Positions 7,555 through 14,604 are shown, counted from the first letter of the stretch. The stretch is 14,604 bases of DNA from Thiotrichales bacterium (GCA_018623305.1 JAAZVR010000013.1:1-14604), one strand, 5' to 3'. Notes: a model not told the origin generated them from the sequence alone. Numbers and translations: made by a program.

Positions 7555-8557
7555 GTGTGACTCCTAAATGCTTATAAGCCGCATCAGTCGCTGTTCGGCC
7601 ACGAGAAGTACGCACCAAATAACCTTGTTGTACCAAAAACGGCTCCACAACATCTTCCAGTGTTCCACGGTCTTCGCCAATGGCAGTGGCCAAACTTTCA
7701 ATACCCACAGGCCCGCCACCAAAACGCTCCACCACAGCTTCAAGCATACGTTTATCCATCTTATCCAAACCGACACGATCGACTTCTAACATTTCCAACG
7801 CCAAATCCGCATTCGACTGCGTAATCAAACCGCCACCTTTCACTTGAGCAAAATCGCGCACACGTTTCAACAAACGATTGGCGATACGCGGCGTACCTCG
7901 AGAACGACGAGCGATTTCATGCGCGCCTTCCGATTCAATTCCTATATCCAATATACCCGCTGAGCGGGTGACAATCTGAGCCAGTTCGTCCGCGTTGTAA
8001 TATTCCAAACGCTGCACAATGCCGAAACGATCGCGTAAAGGTGAGGTTAACATACCCGCGCGCGTGGTCGCACCAATCAGAGTAAATGGCGGCAAATCAA
8101 TCTTGACTGAATGCGCCGCAGGGCCTTCACCAATAACGATATCCAACTGAAAATCTTCCATCGCAGGATACAGCACTTCTTCAACCACTGGACTCAATCG
8201 GTGAATCTCATCCACAAACAACACATCGCCATGATCCAAACGCGTCAAAATAGCCGCCAAATCACCCGGTTTCTCCAAAACAGGCCCTGAAGTTGATTTC
8301 AAATTCGCGCCCATTTCATGCGAAATAATGTTCGATAAAGTGGTTTTACCCAAACCTGGAGGGCCGTACAACAAAACATGATCGAGCGATTCTTGACGCA
8401 TGGTCGCCGCCTGAATAAACAAACTCATTTGCTCACGCACACGCGTTTGCCCTATATATTCGTCTAAGGCCTTTGGACGAATACTGACATCCGAATTAAG
8501 ATTCAGAATCTCTTCCGCTTGAGCTTGAGGCGAGACAATGCGATCGGTTTCAATCAT
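7547..8557 (-). CDS. ruvB: Holliday junction branch-migration ATPase RuvB
   Basis: RuvB is the hexameric AAA+ motor that drives branch migration with RuvA. From ATG 8557 it is 336 residues, the same as E. coli RuvB, and starts MIETDR like the family. Walker A is GPPGLGKT (65-72), Walker B is VLFVDEIHR (112-120), sensor 1 is GATTRAG (162-168), and the arginine finger lies in LRDRFG (174-179). The C-terminal winged helix ends with RTSRGRTATDAAYKHLG. A 12-codon upstream extension to ATG 8593 is open, but ATG 8557 overlaps the ruvA stop as ATGA and fits the family length, so I prefer it. It overlaps ybgC by 8 nt. Confidence 0.96.
   Translation of the reverse strand: MIETDRIVSPQAQAEEILNLNSDVSIRPKALDEYIGQTRVREQMSLFIQAATMRQESLDHVLLYGPPGLGKTTLSNIISHEMGANLKSTSGPVLEKPGDLAAILTRLDHGDVLFVDEIHRLSPVVEEVLYPAMEDFQLDIVIGEGPAAHSVKIDLPPFTLIGATTRAGMLTSPLRDRFGIVQRLEYYNADELAQIVTRSAGILDIGIESEGAHEIARRSRGTPRIANRLLKRVRDFAQVKGGGLITQSNADLALEMLEVDRVGLDKMDKRMLEAVVERFGGGPVGIESLATAIGEDRGTLEDVVEPFLVQQGYLVRTSRGRTATDAAYKHLGVTRD
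7561..7565 (-). promoter_or_regulatory. Ribosome binding site of ybgC inside ruvB
   Basis: AGGAG on the minus strand, 6 nt before the GTG start of ybgC and within the last codons of ruvB. It fixes the unusual GTG start; no ATG is available in this part of the frame. Confidence 0.7.
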
Positions 8558-9162
8558 AGACGCGCCACCGCTTGCAGAGCTGAGCGAATCCATTCTTCTG
8601 TTGAAAGACCTTCAGTTTCAACGGCTTTCAACATCTTCTCCGCTTCTTTCGCCTTATAGCCCAAAGCCTCTAAGGCCTGTTGTGCTGGCTCCATATTTGA
8701 TGTCATTGGCATAACTAGGCTTGGCTGAATACCTCCAACACTGGAAACCTCGCCCATTGAAGGCACCTTATCGCGCATTTCGATCAGCAAACGTTCAGCC
8801 GTCTTCTTACCCACACCTGGCAATTTAACTAAAGCCGTGGCATTTTCTGCTTCAACGCATTGGGCAAACTCATTAACCGACATGCCCGATAAAATCGCTA
8901 AGGCAAGCTTTGCGCCCACACCATTAATTTTCAATAACTGTCGAAACAACTGACGTTCTTGAGCAGTCGAAAAACCATACAGCAAAAACGCATCTTCACG
9001 CACCACCGTATGAATCAACAAGCTAACTTTCTCTGATGGCTCCGCAGGCAATGTGCAATAGGTCGACATGGGCGCAAACACCTCGTAACCCACACCATTC
9101 ACATCCAGCACCAATTCAGGTGGATTTTTATCCGTGACAAGGCCTGTCAAACGACTGATCAT
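8554..9162 (-). CDS. ruvA: Holliday junction DNA-binding protein RuvA
   Basis: RuvA forms the tetramer that holds the Holliday junction for RuvB and RuvC. The 202-residue protein has the N-terminal OB domain (MISRLTG to about 64), two helix-hairpin-helix motifs (KINGVGAKLALAIL, about 78-91, and KLPGVGKKTAERLL, about 113-126), and after a linker of about 134-155 the small RuvB-binding domain III with the family motif EALGYK. ATG 9162 directly follows the ruvC stop codon (TAAATG) and has a perfect AGGAGG at 9170-9175, 7 nt upstream. Full length and no anomalies. Confidence 0.97.
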   Translation of the reverse strand: MISRLTGLVTDKNPPELVLDVNGVGYEVFAPMSTYCTLPAEPSEKVSLLIHTVVREDAFLLYGFSTAQERQLFRQLLKINGVGAKLALAILSGMSVNEFAQCVEAENATALVKLPGVGKKTAERLLIEMRDKVPSMGEVSSVGGIQPSLVMPMTSNMEPAQQALEALGYKAKEAEKMLKAVETEGLSTEEWIRSALQAVARL

Positions 9163-9696
9163 TTATGCGCCTCCTACAATGCGCGAGCTATCAAAGCCCC
9201 ATTTATTTTTGCTTTGCTGAGTCATTTCTGAAGTTCCACGATTGTGTGCGTGACAAATCGCCACTGCCAAAGCATCCGCTGCATCTTCTTGCAAATCGCC
9301 TTTAACATCCAACAATCGCTTAACCATAAATTGCACTTGCTCTTTGCTGGCATGGCCTTGCCCGACCACCACACTTTTCACTTTGGTCGCACTGTATTCA
9401 TGTACATTCAAGTCCATCAATACCGCAGCACACAAAGCCACACCACGAGCCTGCCCTAACTTCAAAGCCGATTCTGGGTTATTGTTCATAAAGACTTTTT
9501 CAAGGCCTACAACCGTTGGGCTGTGCTGTTCAATAATTTGCTGAATCCCTTGGTGAATCATTTTCAAACGATCGTGCATGGGTTTATCGCCCAAGCGAAT
9601 ACAACCACTCGAGACATAGGTCAGTTTTGACCCATTCACATCAATCAGGCCAAAACCTGTTTTACGTGAACCTGGATCAATCCCGAGAATTCTCAT
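9163..9696 (-). CDS. ruvC: Holliday junction resolvase RuvC
   Basis: RuvC is the endonuclease that cuts Holliday junctions symmetrically. The 177-residue protein has all four acidic catalytic residues at the canonical positions: Asp7 in RILGIDPGSRKTG, Glu66 in VGLEKVF, and Asp138 and Asp141 in EDAADALA. Other conserved stretches are NPESALKLGQARG and GHASKEQVQ. Its ATG overlaps the nadA stop as ATGA and it abuts ruvA with no gap. There is no clear ribosome site of its own, so translation probably depends on nadA. Confidence 0.97.
   Translation of the reverse strand: MRILGIDPGSRKTGFGLIDVNGSKLTYVSSGCIRLGDKPMHDRLKMIHQGIQQIIEQHSPTVVGLEKVFMNNNPESALKLGQARGVALCAAVLMDLNVHEYSATKVKSVVVGQGHASKEQVQFMVKRLLDVKGDLQEDAADALAVAICHAHNRGTSEMTQQSKNKWGFDSSRIVGGA
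9170..9175 (-). promoter_or_regulatory. Strong ribosome binding site of ruvA
   Basis: AGGAGG on the minus strand, 7 nt before ruvA ATG, written inside the last codons of ruvC (the Gly-Gly-Ala end). It is one of the strongest Shine-Dalgarno sequences in the window. Confidence 0.75.
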
Positions 9697-10778
9697 GCAT
9701 CGCCAACGCCGAACTTCGGCAAGTTAATTTGATTAGAAAAATCGACCATACGCTGAATCGACTCAGCCGCTTTGACACGCACTGTCTCATCAATCTTGAT
9801 TTCATTTTTATGCGAAACCAATTCATCGTATACATTTTTAAGATTATTCATTTCCATCCACGGGCAGTGCGCACAACTCGTACAAGTCGCGCCTTTCCCA
9901 CCCGTCGGCGCAATCAACAATTCCTTACCTGGCGCCAACTGAGACATTTTGTGAAAAATGCCGTAATCCGTCGCGACAATAAATTGCTGATCGGGTAATT
10001 CTTGAACCGCTTTAATCAGCACTTTAGTTGAACCAACGACATCGCCTAAAGCCACAACGTCTTCAGGTGATTCTGGATGCACTAATACTTTCGCTTGTGG
10101 ATTTTGCTCAATCAGTTTTTTCAATTCATGCACACGGAATTCATCATGCACAATACAGTGACCCTGCCAGCGAATCATATCCGCGCCAGTTTGCTCTTGA
10201 ATCCAGCGCCCCAAATGACGATCAGGCCCCCAAATCATTTTGTGACCTTGTGCCTTCAAATGCTCGACAATTTGCAAAGCATTACCCGACGTTACCACCC
10301 AGTCTGCGCGAGCTTTCACTTCCGCACTAGTATTGGCATACACCAAGACCAATCGATCAGGATGTTCGTCACAGAATTTTGAAAACTCATCCGCTGGACA
10401 ACCTAAGTCCAACGAACATTCAGCATTTAAGTCCGGCATCAAAACCGTTTTTTCTGGCGATAAAATCTTCGCTGTTTCGCCCATAAAGCGAACCCCAACA
10501 ACCATCATGGTTTGCTGGGGTGCTTCAAGACCAAATCGCGCCATATCCAAAGAATCTGCAACATAGCCACCTGTTTCTTCGGCCAGTATTTGCAGCTCTT
10601 CATCCACGTAATAATGTGCGACCATCACCGCATCTTGGCGCTTCAACTCCGCTTTGATTTTTTCTTTCAGCTGAATTTTCTGAGCCTCATTCAACCAAGG
10701 CGAAGTGGGCGCTTCCAAAGCATGACGACGAATCGCCGCATCCAATTCAACGGGAATCGTTTGCGCGAGCGTGCTCAT
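9693..10778 (-). CDS. nadA: Quinolinate synthase NadA
   Basis: NadA condenses iminoaspartate (from NadB) with dihydroxyacetone phosphate to quinolinate, in de novo NAD synthesis, using a [4Fe-4S] cluster. The 361-residue protein has the three cluster cysteines, Cys121, Cys208 and Cys305, exactly 8 residues after the E. coli positions 113, 200 and 297. It also has Cys299 and Cys302, completing a CxxCxxC group. Other marks are AHYYVDEELQ near 54-63, GVRFMGETAKIL at 95-106 and HPES at 234-237. It belongs to the E. coli-like long class. The ATG overlaps the aspS stop by one base (TAATG), with GAGG 7 nt upstream. Its place between aspS and ruvC is unusual; yebC normally lies here. Other NAD genes are not in the window. 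Confidence 0.97.
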   Translation of the reverse strand: MSTLAQTIPVELDAAIRRHALEAPTSPWLNEAQKIQLKEKIKAELKRQDAVMVAHYYVDEELQILAEETGGYVADSLDMARFGLEAPQQTMMVVGVRFMGETAKILSPEKTVLMPDLNAECSLDLGCPADEFSKFCDEHPDRLVLVYANTSAEVKARADWVVTSGNALQIVEHLKAQGHKMIWGPDRHLGRWIQEQTGADMIRWQGHCIVHDEFRVHELKKLIEQNPQAKVLVHPESPEDVVALGDVVGSTKVLIKAVQELPDQQFIVATDYGIFHKMSQLAPGKELLIAPTGGKGATCTSCAHCPWMEMNNLKNVYDELVSHKNEIKIDETVRVKAAESIQRMVDFSNQINLPKFGVGDA

Positions 10779-12565
10779 TATTCCGCCTCAGCGACCGGCT
10801 TACGAATTTTTAAGTTCAAGTCGCGAAGTTGTGTTGAATCCACCGCATTAGGCGCATCAATCATCAAACAAGCCGCTGAAGACGTTTTAGGGAATGCAAT
10901 CACATCACGGATTGAATCTGCACCCGCCAACAACATCACTAAACGGTCTAGACCGAAAGCCATACCCGCGTGTGGAGGACAACCGTATTTCAAAGCATCC
11001 AATAAGAAACCAAACTTCTCTTGTGCTTCTTCATCGCCAATACCCAACAATTTAAATACCGCCGCCTGCATATCTGTATCGTGAATACGAACAGAACCAC
11101 CACCGACTTCAATACCGTTCAATACCAAGTCATACGCACGAGACAACAATGTCGTCACATCTTCAACCGCAGAAATTTCTTCTGTTGATGCTTTCGGATG
11201 CGTGAATGGATGGTGAAGTGCCGCAACACGCGCCGTCGCATCATCCTGCTCAAACATAGGGAAGTCAACAACCCAAACTGGTTTCCAATCGCCTTCCATC
11301 AACTCAAGATCTTGTGCCACTTTCACACGCAAAGCGCCCAAAGCTTCGTTCACAATCTTCGCTTTATCAGCACCGAAGAATACGATATCGCCATCTTCTG
11401 CCCCCACACGCTCAAGAATTTCCATCACTTGATCTGGGAAAAACTTAACAATCGGTGATTGTAGGCCTTCAACGCCTGAAGCAATGTCGTTAACTTTGAT
11501 GTAAGCCAAACCTTTGGCACCGTAGATACCTACGTATTTGGTGTAATCGTCAATTTCTTTACGCGACAATTTCGCACCGCCCGGTACACGCATTGCTGCA
11601 ACACGACCTTTAGGATCTTTCGCAGGGCCAGCAAACACCTTGAAGTCGATGTCTTGCAACAAATCAGATACCGTCGTCAATTCCAAAACGGTACAACGCA
11701 AATCAGGACGGTCAATACCGTACTTTTCGATTGCTTCCGCATAAGTCATTGTTGGGAACTGAGCTGGCAATTCAACGTCAATCGTATTTTTGAACACCTG
11801 ACGCGTCATTTCTTCCATCAAACCCATCACTTCATCTTCGCTCATGAATGATGTTTCAACGTCAATCTGGGTAAATTCTGGCTGACGATCAGCACGTAAA
11901 TCTTCATCACGGAAACAACGTGCGATTTGATAGTAACGATCCATGCCCGACATCATCAACAACTGCTTGTAGATTTGTGGCGACTGAGGCAAAGCAAAGA
12001 ATTCACCTTGGTGAGTACGGCTTGGCACTAGATAATCACGCGCACCTTCTGGCGTTGATTTGGTCAAAATCGGCGTTTCGATATCCATGAAACCATTGTC
12101 ATCCAAATAGTTACGAACAAGGCTCGTTACTTTCGAGCGCAAACGCATGTTGTATTGCATTTCATCGCGACGCAAATCAAGGTAGCGGAATTTCAAACGC
12201 GTATCTTCACCGACATTTTCATCCAACTGGAATGGAATTGGCGCAGAAGCCGATAGCACTTCAAGGCCTTTCGCCAACATTTCAACTTGGCCTGAAACCA
12301 TATTGTCGTTCGTTGTGCCTGCTGGACGATTACGTACGCGACCTGTGATTTTCAAAACATACTCACTTCGAACACGCTCAGCTAAAGCAAAAATTTCTGC
12401 CGTATCTGGATCGACAACCACCTGCAACAAACCTTTCGCATCACGCAAGTCGATAAAAATCACACCACCGTGATCTCGACGACGATGAACCCAACCACTC
12501 ACGGTAACGGTTTGGTCAATCAACTCTTCATTCACTTGACCACAATAGTGCGTACGCATTGTCAT
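10778..12565 (-). CDS. aspS: Aspartyl-tRNA synthetase, probably non-discriminating (AspRS/AsxRS)
   Basis: A class II synthetase that loads Asp on tRNA-Asp, and probably also tRNA-Asn. The 595 residues comprise an anticodon-binding OB domain (to about 108), the catalytic core with motif 2 in RCFRDEDLRADRQPEFTQ (216-233), the bacterial GAD insertion (about 290-420), and motif 3 GMAFGLDRL (534-542). His32 in RRRDHGG and Gly83 in RPAG resemble the residues linked to relaxed tRNA recognition in the Pseudomonas aeruginosa enzyme, rather than Leu30 of E. coli. ATG 12565 overlaps the DUF502 stop as ATGA and has AGGAAGAG just upstream; ATG at codon 3 (12559) is an alternative giving MRTHYCG. It shares one base with nadA. 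Confidence 0.96.
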   Translation of the reverse strand: MTMRTHYCGQVNEELIDQTVTVSGWVHRRRDHGGVIFIDLRDAKGLLQVVVDPDTAEIFALAERVRSEYVLKITGRVRNRPAGTTNDNMVSGQVEMLAKGLEVLSASAPIPFQLDENVGEDTRLKFRYLDLRRDEMQYNMRLRSKVTSLVRNYLDDNGFMDIETPILTKSTPEGARDYLVPSRTHQGEFFALPQSPQIYKQLLMMSGMDRYYQIARCFRDEDLRADRQPEFTQIDVETSFMSEDEVMGLMEEMTRQVFKNTIDVELPAQFPTMTYAEAIEKYGIDRPDLRCTVLELTTVSDLLQDIDFKVFAGPAKDPKGRVAAMRVPGGAKLSRKEIDDYTKYVGIYGAKGLAYIKVNDIASGVEGLQSPIVKFFPDQVMEILERVGAEDGDIVFFGADKAKIVNEALGALRVKVAQDLELMEGDWKPVWVVDFPMFEQDDATARVAALHHPFTHPKASTEEISAVEDVTTLLSRAYDLVLNGIEVGGGSVRIHDTDMQAAVFKLLGIGDEEAQEKFGFLLDALKYGCPPHAGMAFGLDRLVMLLAGADSIRDVIAFPKTSSAACLMIDAPNAVDSTQLRDLNLKIRKPVAEAE

Positions 12566-13209
12566 TTCTGCTCTTCCTTTAATTTTTCAAAATTCTCACG
12601 TTCCGGCCACGGCGGTACAACAACCCCACCTGAAATTACCATTTTCAGGGCTTCGTCCACCGACATTTCCAGCTCAATTAAATCGTCTTGCATGCACATA
12701 ATAAAAAATCCCGACGTCGGATTCGGCGTCGTGGGTACAAACAAGTTTACTATTTCTTCACCCCCCGCTTTGCATTGAGCCTCGCCCAAGCCTAAGCTGG
12801 TTTGAAACGCCAAGGTCCATAAACCTTTGCGTGGATATTCGATTAAATACACTTTTTGAAAGCTTTGCGTTCCATTACCAAAGAAAGCTTCCGCAATTTG
12901 TTTTACACCCGCGTATAAGGTTCTGACCAAGGGAATTCGTTCCAAGAAGGATTCCCATAAACGCATAATCTGGCGACCTAAATAATTAGTCACCAGCATG
13001 CCGGTGAAAAAAATCACCACGACGGACAAAATCAAACCCATACCAGGAATGTCATAGCCTAACAGCGCGCTCGGTCTGTAGGCCTCAGGCAACCACATCA
13101 GGGTGCCATCAAACAGTTTGACCAAAAAGTTAACCGCGAGAACGGTAATCCCTAACGGCAACCACACCAACAAACCTGCAATTAAATAACGGCGCACCAG
13201 TGTCCACAT
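12562..13209 (-). CDS. DUF502 family inner-membrane protein
   Basis: A 215-residue member of the DUF502 family, of unknown function. It has two membrane helices, about residues 8-30 and 56-78, then the conserved segment LVRTLYAGVKQ and a soluble C-terminal part with the family mark PTTPNPTSGFF (159-169). The tail is charged (PERENFEKLKEEQ). In many gammaproteobacteria a DUF502 gene sits just before aspS, as here. ATG 13209 is preferred; the frame can also open six codons earlier at TTG 13227, where no ribosome site is visible, whereas a weak GTGGA precedes the ATG. It is the first gene of the minus-strand run and faces the phosphorylase gene across 71 bp. The family assignment is firm, the role unknown. 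Confidence 0.9.
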   Translation of the reverse strand: MWTLVRRYLIAGLLVWLPLGITVLAVNFLVKLFDGTLMWLPEAYRPSALLGYDIPGMGLILSVVVIFFTGMLVTNYLGRQIMRLWESFLERIPLVRTLYAGVKQIAEAFFGNGTQSFQKVYLIEYPRKGLWTLAFQTSLGLGEAQCKAGGEEIVNLFVPTTPNPTSGFFIMCMQDDLIELEMSVDEALKMVISGGVVVPPWPERENFEKLKEEQK

Positions 13210-13280
13210 GGTTTTAATCCACTGCAAAATAAAATAGTGTGTATTATAGCTAATAACTCAGGATTACCGACAAGATTGTC
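13210..13280. other. Divergent intergenic region, 71 bp
   Basis: AT-rich gap between the divergent DUF502 and phosphorylase genes. Besides the minus-strand promoter it has TATTAT on the plus strand (13242-13247), overlapping the minus -10 box and placed to serve the phosphorylase gene, but without a recognisable -35 box. I see no terminator or operator palindrome in it. Confidence 0.5.
13243..13273 (-). promoter_or_regulatory. Likely sigma-70 promoter of the DUF502-aspS-...-queC run
   Basis: On the minus strand there is a perfect TATAAT -10 box (13248-13243) with TTGTCG (13273-13268) as a 4/6 match to the -35 box, at a long spacing of 19 nt. Transcription would start near 13236, giving a leader of about 27 nt to ATG 13209. 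It lies in the only intergenic gap before the 15-gene run. Confidence 0.5.
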
Positions 13281-14604
13281 ATGTCAAAACCGCAATTGAA
13301 AGTTAAATATCTTCCCATTGATTCAGGCGATGAACTCATCGCTTACATTCATCAAGATTCGAAATGGATTCAAGCCCTTGGATTACGCGCACGTGCACTG
13401 ATTGAAATTCACAACCAAGCACGTACCATCATCGCAACACTGCATTTAATCGAAGCGGACAGTTGGTTGGGGAAAGATGAAATCGGACTATCAACCGAGG
13501 CCTTTAATTTACTGGACTGCCCAATCAATCATCGAGTCAATATTGCTCCCAGCGAACCCAATCATTCCATGCACTATGTTCGTGAAAAGATTGCGGGCGA
13601 ACCTTTCACGCAATCATCACTCAATGAAATATGCCAAGACATTGCGCAGCACCGCTACTCTCCGTCAGAAGTCAGCGCATTTTTGGTCGCCTGCGCACAA
13701 ACTCGCTTGAATCGGCAAGAGATCCTGTATCTCACTCAAGCCATGATCAACCAAGGCAAAAAACTGGACTGGAACAGTCATTTCATTGTCGATAAACATT
13801 GCATTGGTGGAATCCCAGGCAATCGAACAACATTGATTGTCACTCCAATTATTGCCGCATTCGGATTGACCATGCCCAAAACATCCAGCCGTGCAATTAC
13901 ATCACCTGCGGGCACAGCCGACACCATGGAAGTCTTCGCTAATGTGAATTTATCCATGTCAGAAATGCAAGCTGTCGTACACGAACATCAGGCCTGCATT
14001 GCTTGGGGCGGAACCGCCCAACTCTCGCCAATTGATGACCTCCTGATTAAAGTCGAACGTCCTTTGATGTTGGACTCACAAGGCCAAATGATTGCCTCTA
14101 TCTTGTCGAAAAAAATCGCCGCAGGCGCTACTCATTTATTACTGGATATCCCAGTCGGACCTTATGCAAAGGTCAGAAGCATGAGCGAAGCACAACGACT
14201 CAAGCAAGAATTTGAGTTCGTCAGCGATCATTTAGGCATGCATACCCAAGTGATCTTAACCGACGGCACCCAACCCATTGGACGAGGCATCGGCCCTATT
14301 CTTGAATCCAAAGATGTCATCGCTGTGCTTGAAAACCAAATGGACGCACCTCAAGATTTACGTGAAAAATCACTCAAAATGGCGGGGCACATTTTAGAGT
14401 TCTCACCCAATGTCCGTGGCGGTCAAGGTTATGAAATCGCCAAACAAATTCTTGAATCAGGTCAGGCCTTAAATAAATTCCGCGCCATCACAGACAGTCA
14501 AGGCCTCAGTCCTATTCATGAAAACATGGGCAAATATACGCTGAACATTCAAGCAACTGAGACAGGCACGATTCAAGCCATCAACAACCGACATATTGCT
14601 CGCC
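13281..14604 (+). CDS. AMP/thymidine phosphorylase-like nucleoside phosphorylase, 5' part
   Basis: An uninterrupted frame from ATG 13281 to the window end: 441 codons, no stop, so the gene is cut on the right (relatives have about 500 residues). It belongs to the pyrimidine-nucleoside phosphorylase superfamily: KHCIGGIPGN (172-181) is the phosphate-binding loop and SSRAITSPAGTADTMEV (202-218) matches the family signature. The form GGIPGN, and the extra N-terminal domain of about 85 residues before the alpha domain (which includes VREKIAGEPF), match archaeal AMP phosphorylase and the proteobacterial 'putative thymidine phosphorylase' group rather than E. coli DeoA. It would split a nucleotide or nucleoside with phosphate to base plus sugar phosphate; the true substrate is not decidable here. 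The ATG has no good ribosome site, and a stop at 13254 rules out a longer start. Confidence 0.9.
   Translation, partial: MSKPQLKVKYLPIDSGDELIAYIHQDSKWIQALGLRARALIEIHNQARTIIATLHLIEADSWLGKDEIGLSTEAFNLLDCPINHRVNIAPSEPNHSMHYVREKIAGEPFTQSSLNEICQDIAQHRYSPSEVSAFLVACAQTRLNRQEILYLTQAMINQGKKLDWNSHFIVDKHCIGGIPGNRTTLIVTPIIAAFGLTMPKTSSRAITSPAGTADTMEVFANVNLSMSEMQAVVHEHQACIAWGGTAQLSPIDDLLIKVERPLMLDSQGQMIASILSKKIAAGATHLLLDIPVGPYAKVRSMSEAQRLKQEFEFVSDHLGMHTQVILTDGTQPIGRGIGPILESKDVIAVLENQMDAPQDLREKSLKMAGHILEFSPNVRGGQGYEIAKQILESGQALNKFRAITDSQGLSPIHENMGKYTLNIQATETGTIQAINNRHIAR

Noticed and set aside
8558..8593. Twelve-codon longer start of ruvB.
   Set aside because: ATG 8557 has the ATGA overlap with ruvA and gives exactly the family length and MIETDR start.
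9627..9998. A 123-codon plus-strand frame opposite the ruvC-nadA junction.
   Set aside because: Antisense to certain genes, no ribosome site and no protein-like pattern.
10512..11084. A 190-codon plus-strand frame across the nadA-aspS junction.
   Set aside because: It is antisense to two certain genes, with unlikely composition and no domain; a shadow of their codon pattern.
13477..13710. A short plus-strand frame in the right-hand part.
   Set aside because: It is out of frame inside the phosphorylase gene that runs from 13281 to the window end.

Overview
The window is a chromosomal segment from a gammaproteobacterium of fairly low GC. The linked block ruvCAB, ybgC, tolQRAB, pal, cpoB and queC, and the presence of glnD and a Pseudomonas-like aspS, point to that class. 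I cannot name the genus from this sequence. No mobile element, CRISPR array, tRNA, rRNA or phage gene was found. Gene content is housekeeping and codon use looks even throughout.

Layout: (1) nt 1-1306, plus strand: the 3' part of glnD (PII uridylyltransferase/uridylyl-removing enzyme). (2) nt 1291-13209, minus strand: one very tight run of 15 genes, read from right to left as DUF502 membrane protein, aspS, nadA, ruvC, ruvA, ruvB, ybgC, tolQ, tolR, tolA, tolB, pal, cpoB, queC and a small VOC-fold protein. The largest gap between neighbours is 9 nt and most junctions are ATGA/GTGA-type overlaps. (3) nt 13210-13280: the only real intergenic region, holding a likely promoter for the minus-strand run. 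(4) nt 13281-14604, plus strand: an open-ended gene for an AMP/thymidine phosphorylase-like enzyme, cut by the window end.

The run combines four kinds of work: translation (AspRS, probably of the non-discriminating type), NAD and queuosine precursor synthesis (NadA, QueC), Holliday junction processing (RuvABC), and the Tol-Pal envelope system with its accessory proteins YbgC and CpoB. Compared with the arrangement I know from Pseudomonas and E. coli, yebC is absent between aspS and ruvC, nadA sits in its place, and queE is absent beside queC.

No clearly new multi-gene system is visible. The signals most worth following are the strong over-representation of the palindrome AGGCCT (20 copies by eye, in all three codon frames), the archaeal-type phosphorylase homologue at the right edge, the AspRS specificity residues, and the extreme compaction of the run, including its 16-nt convergent overlap with glnD.
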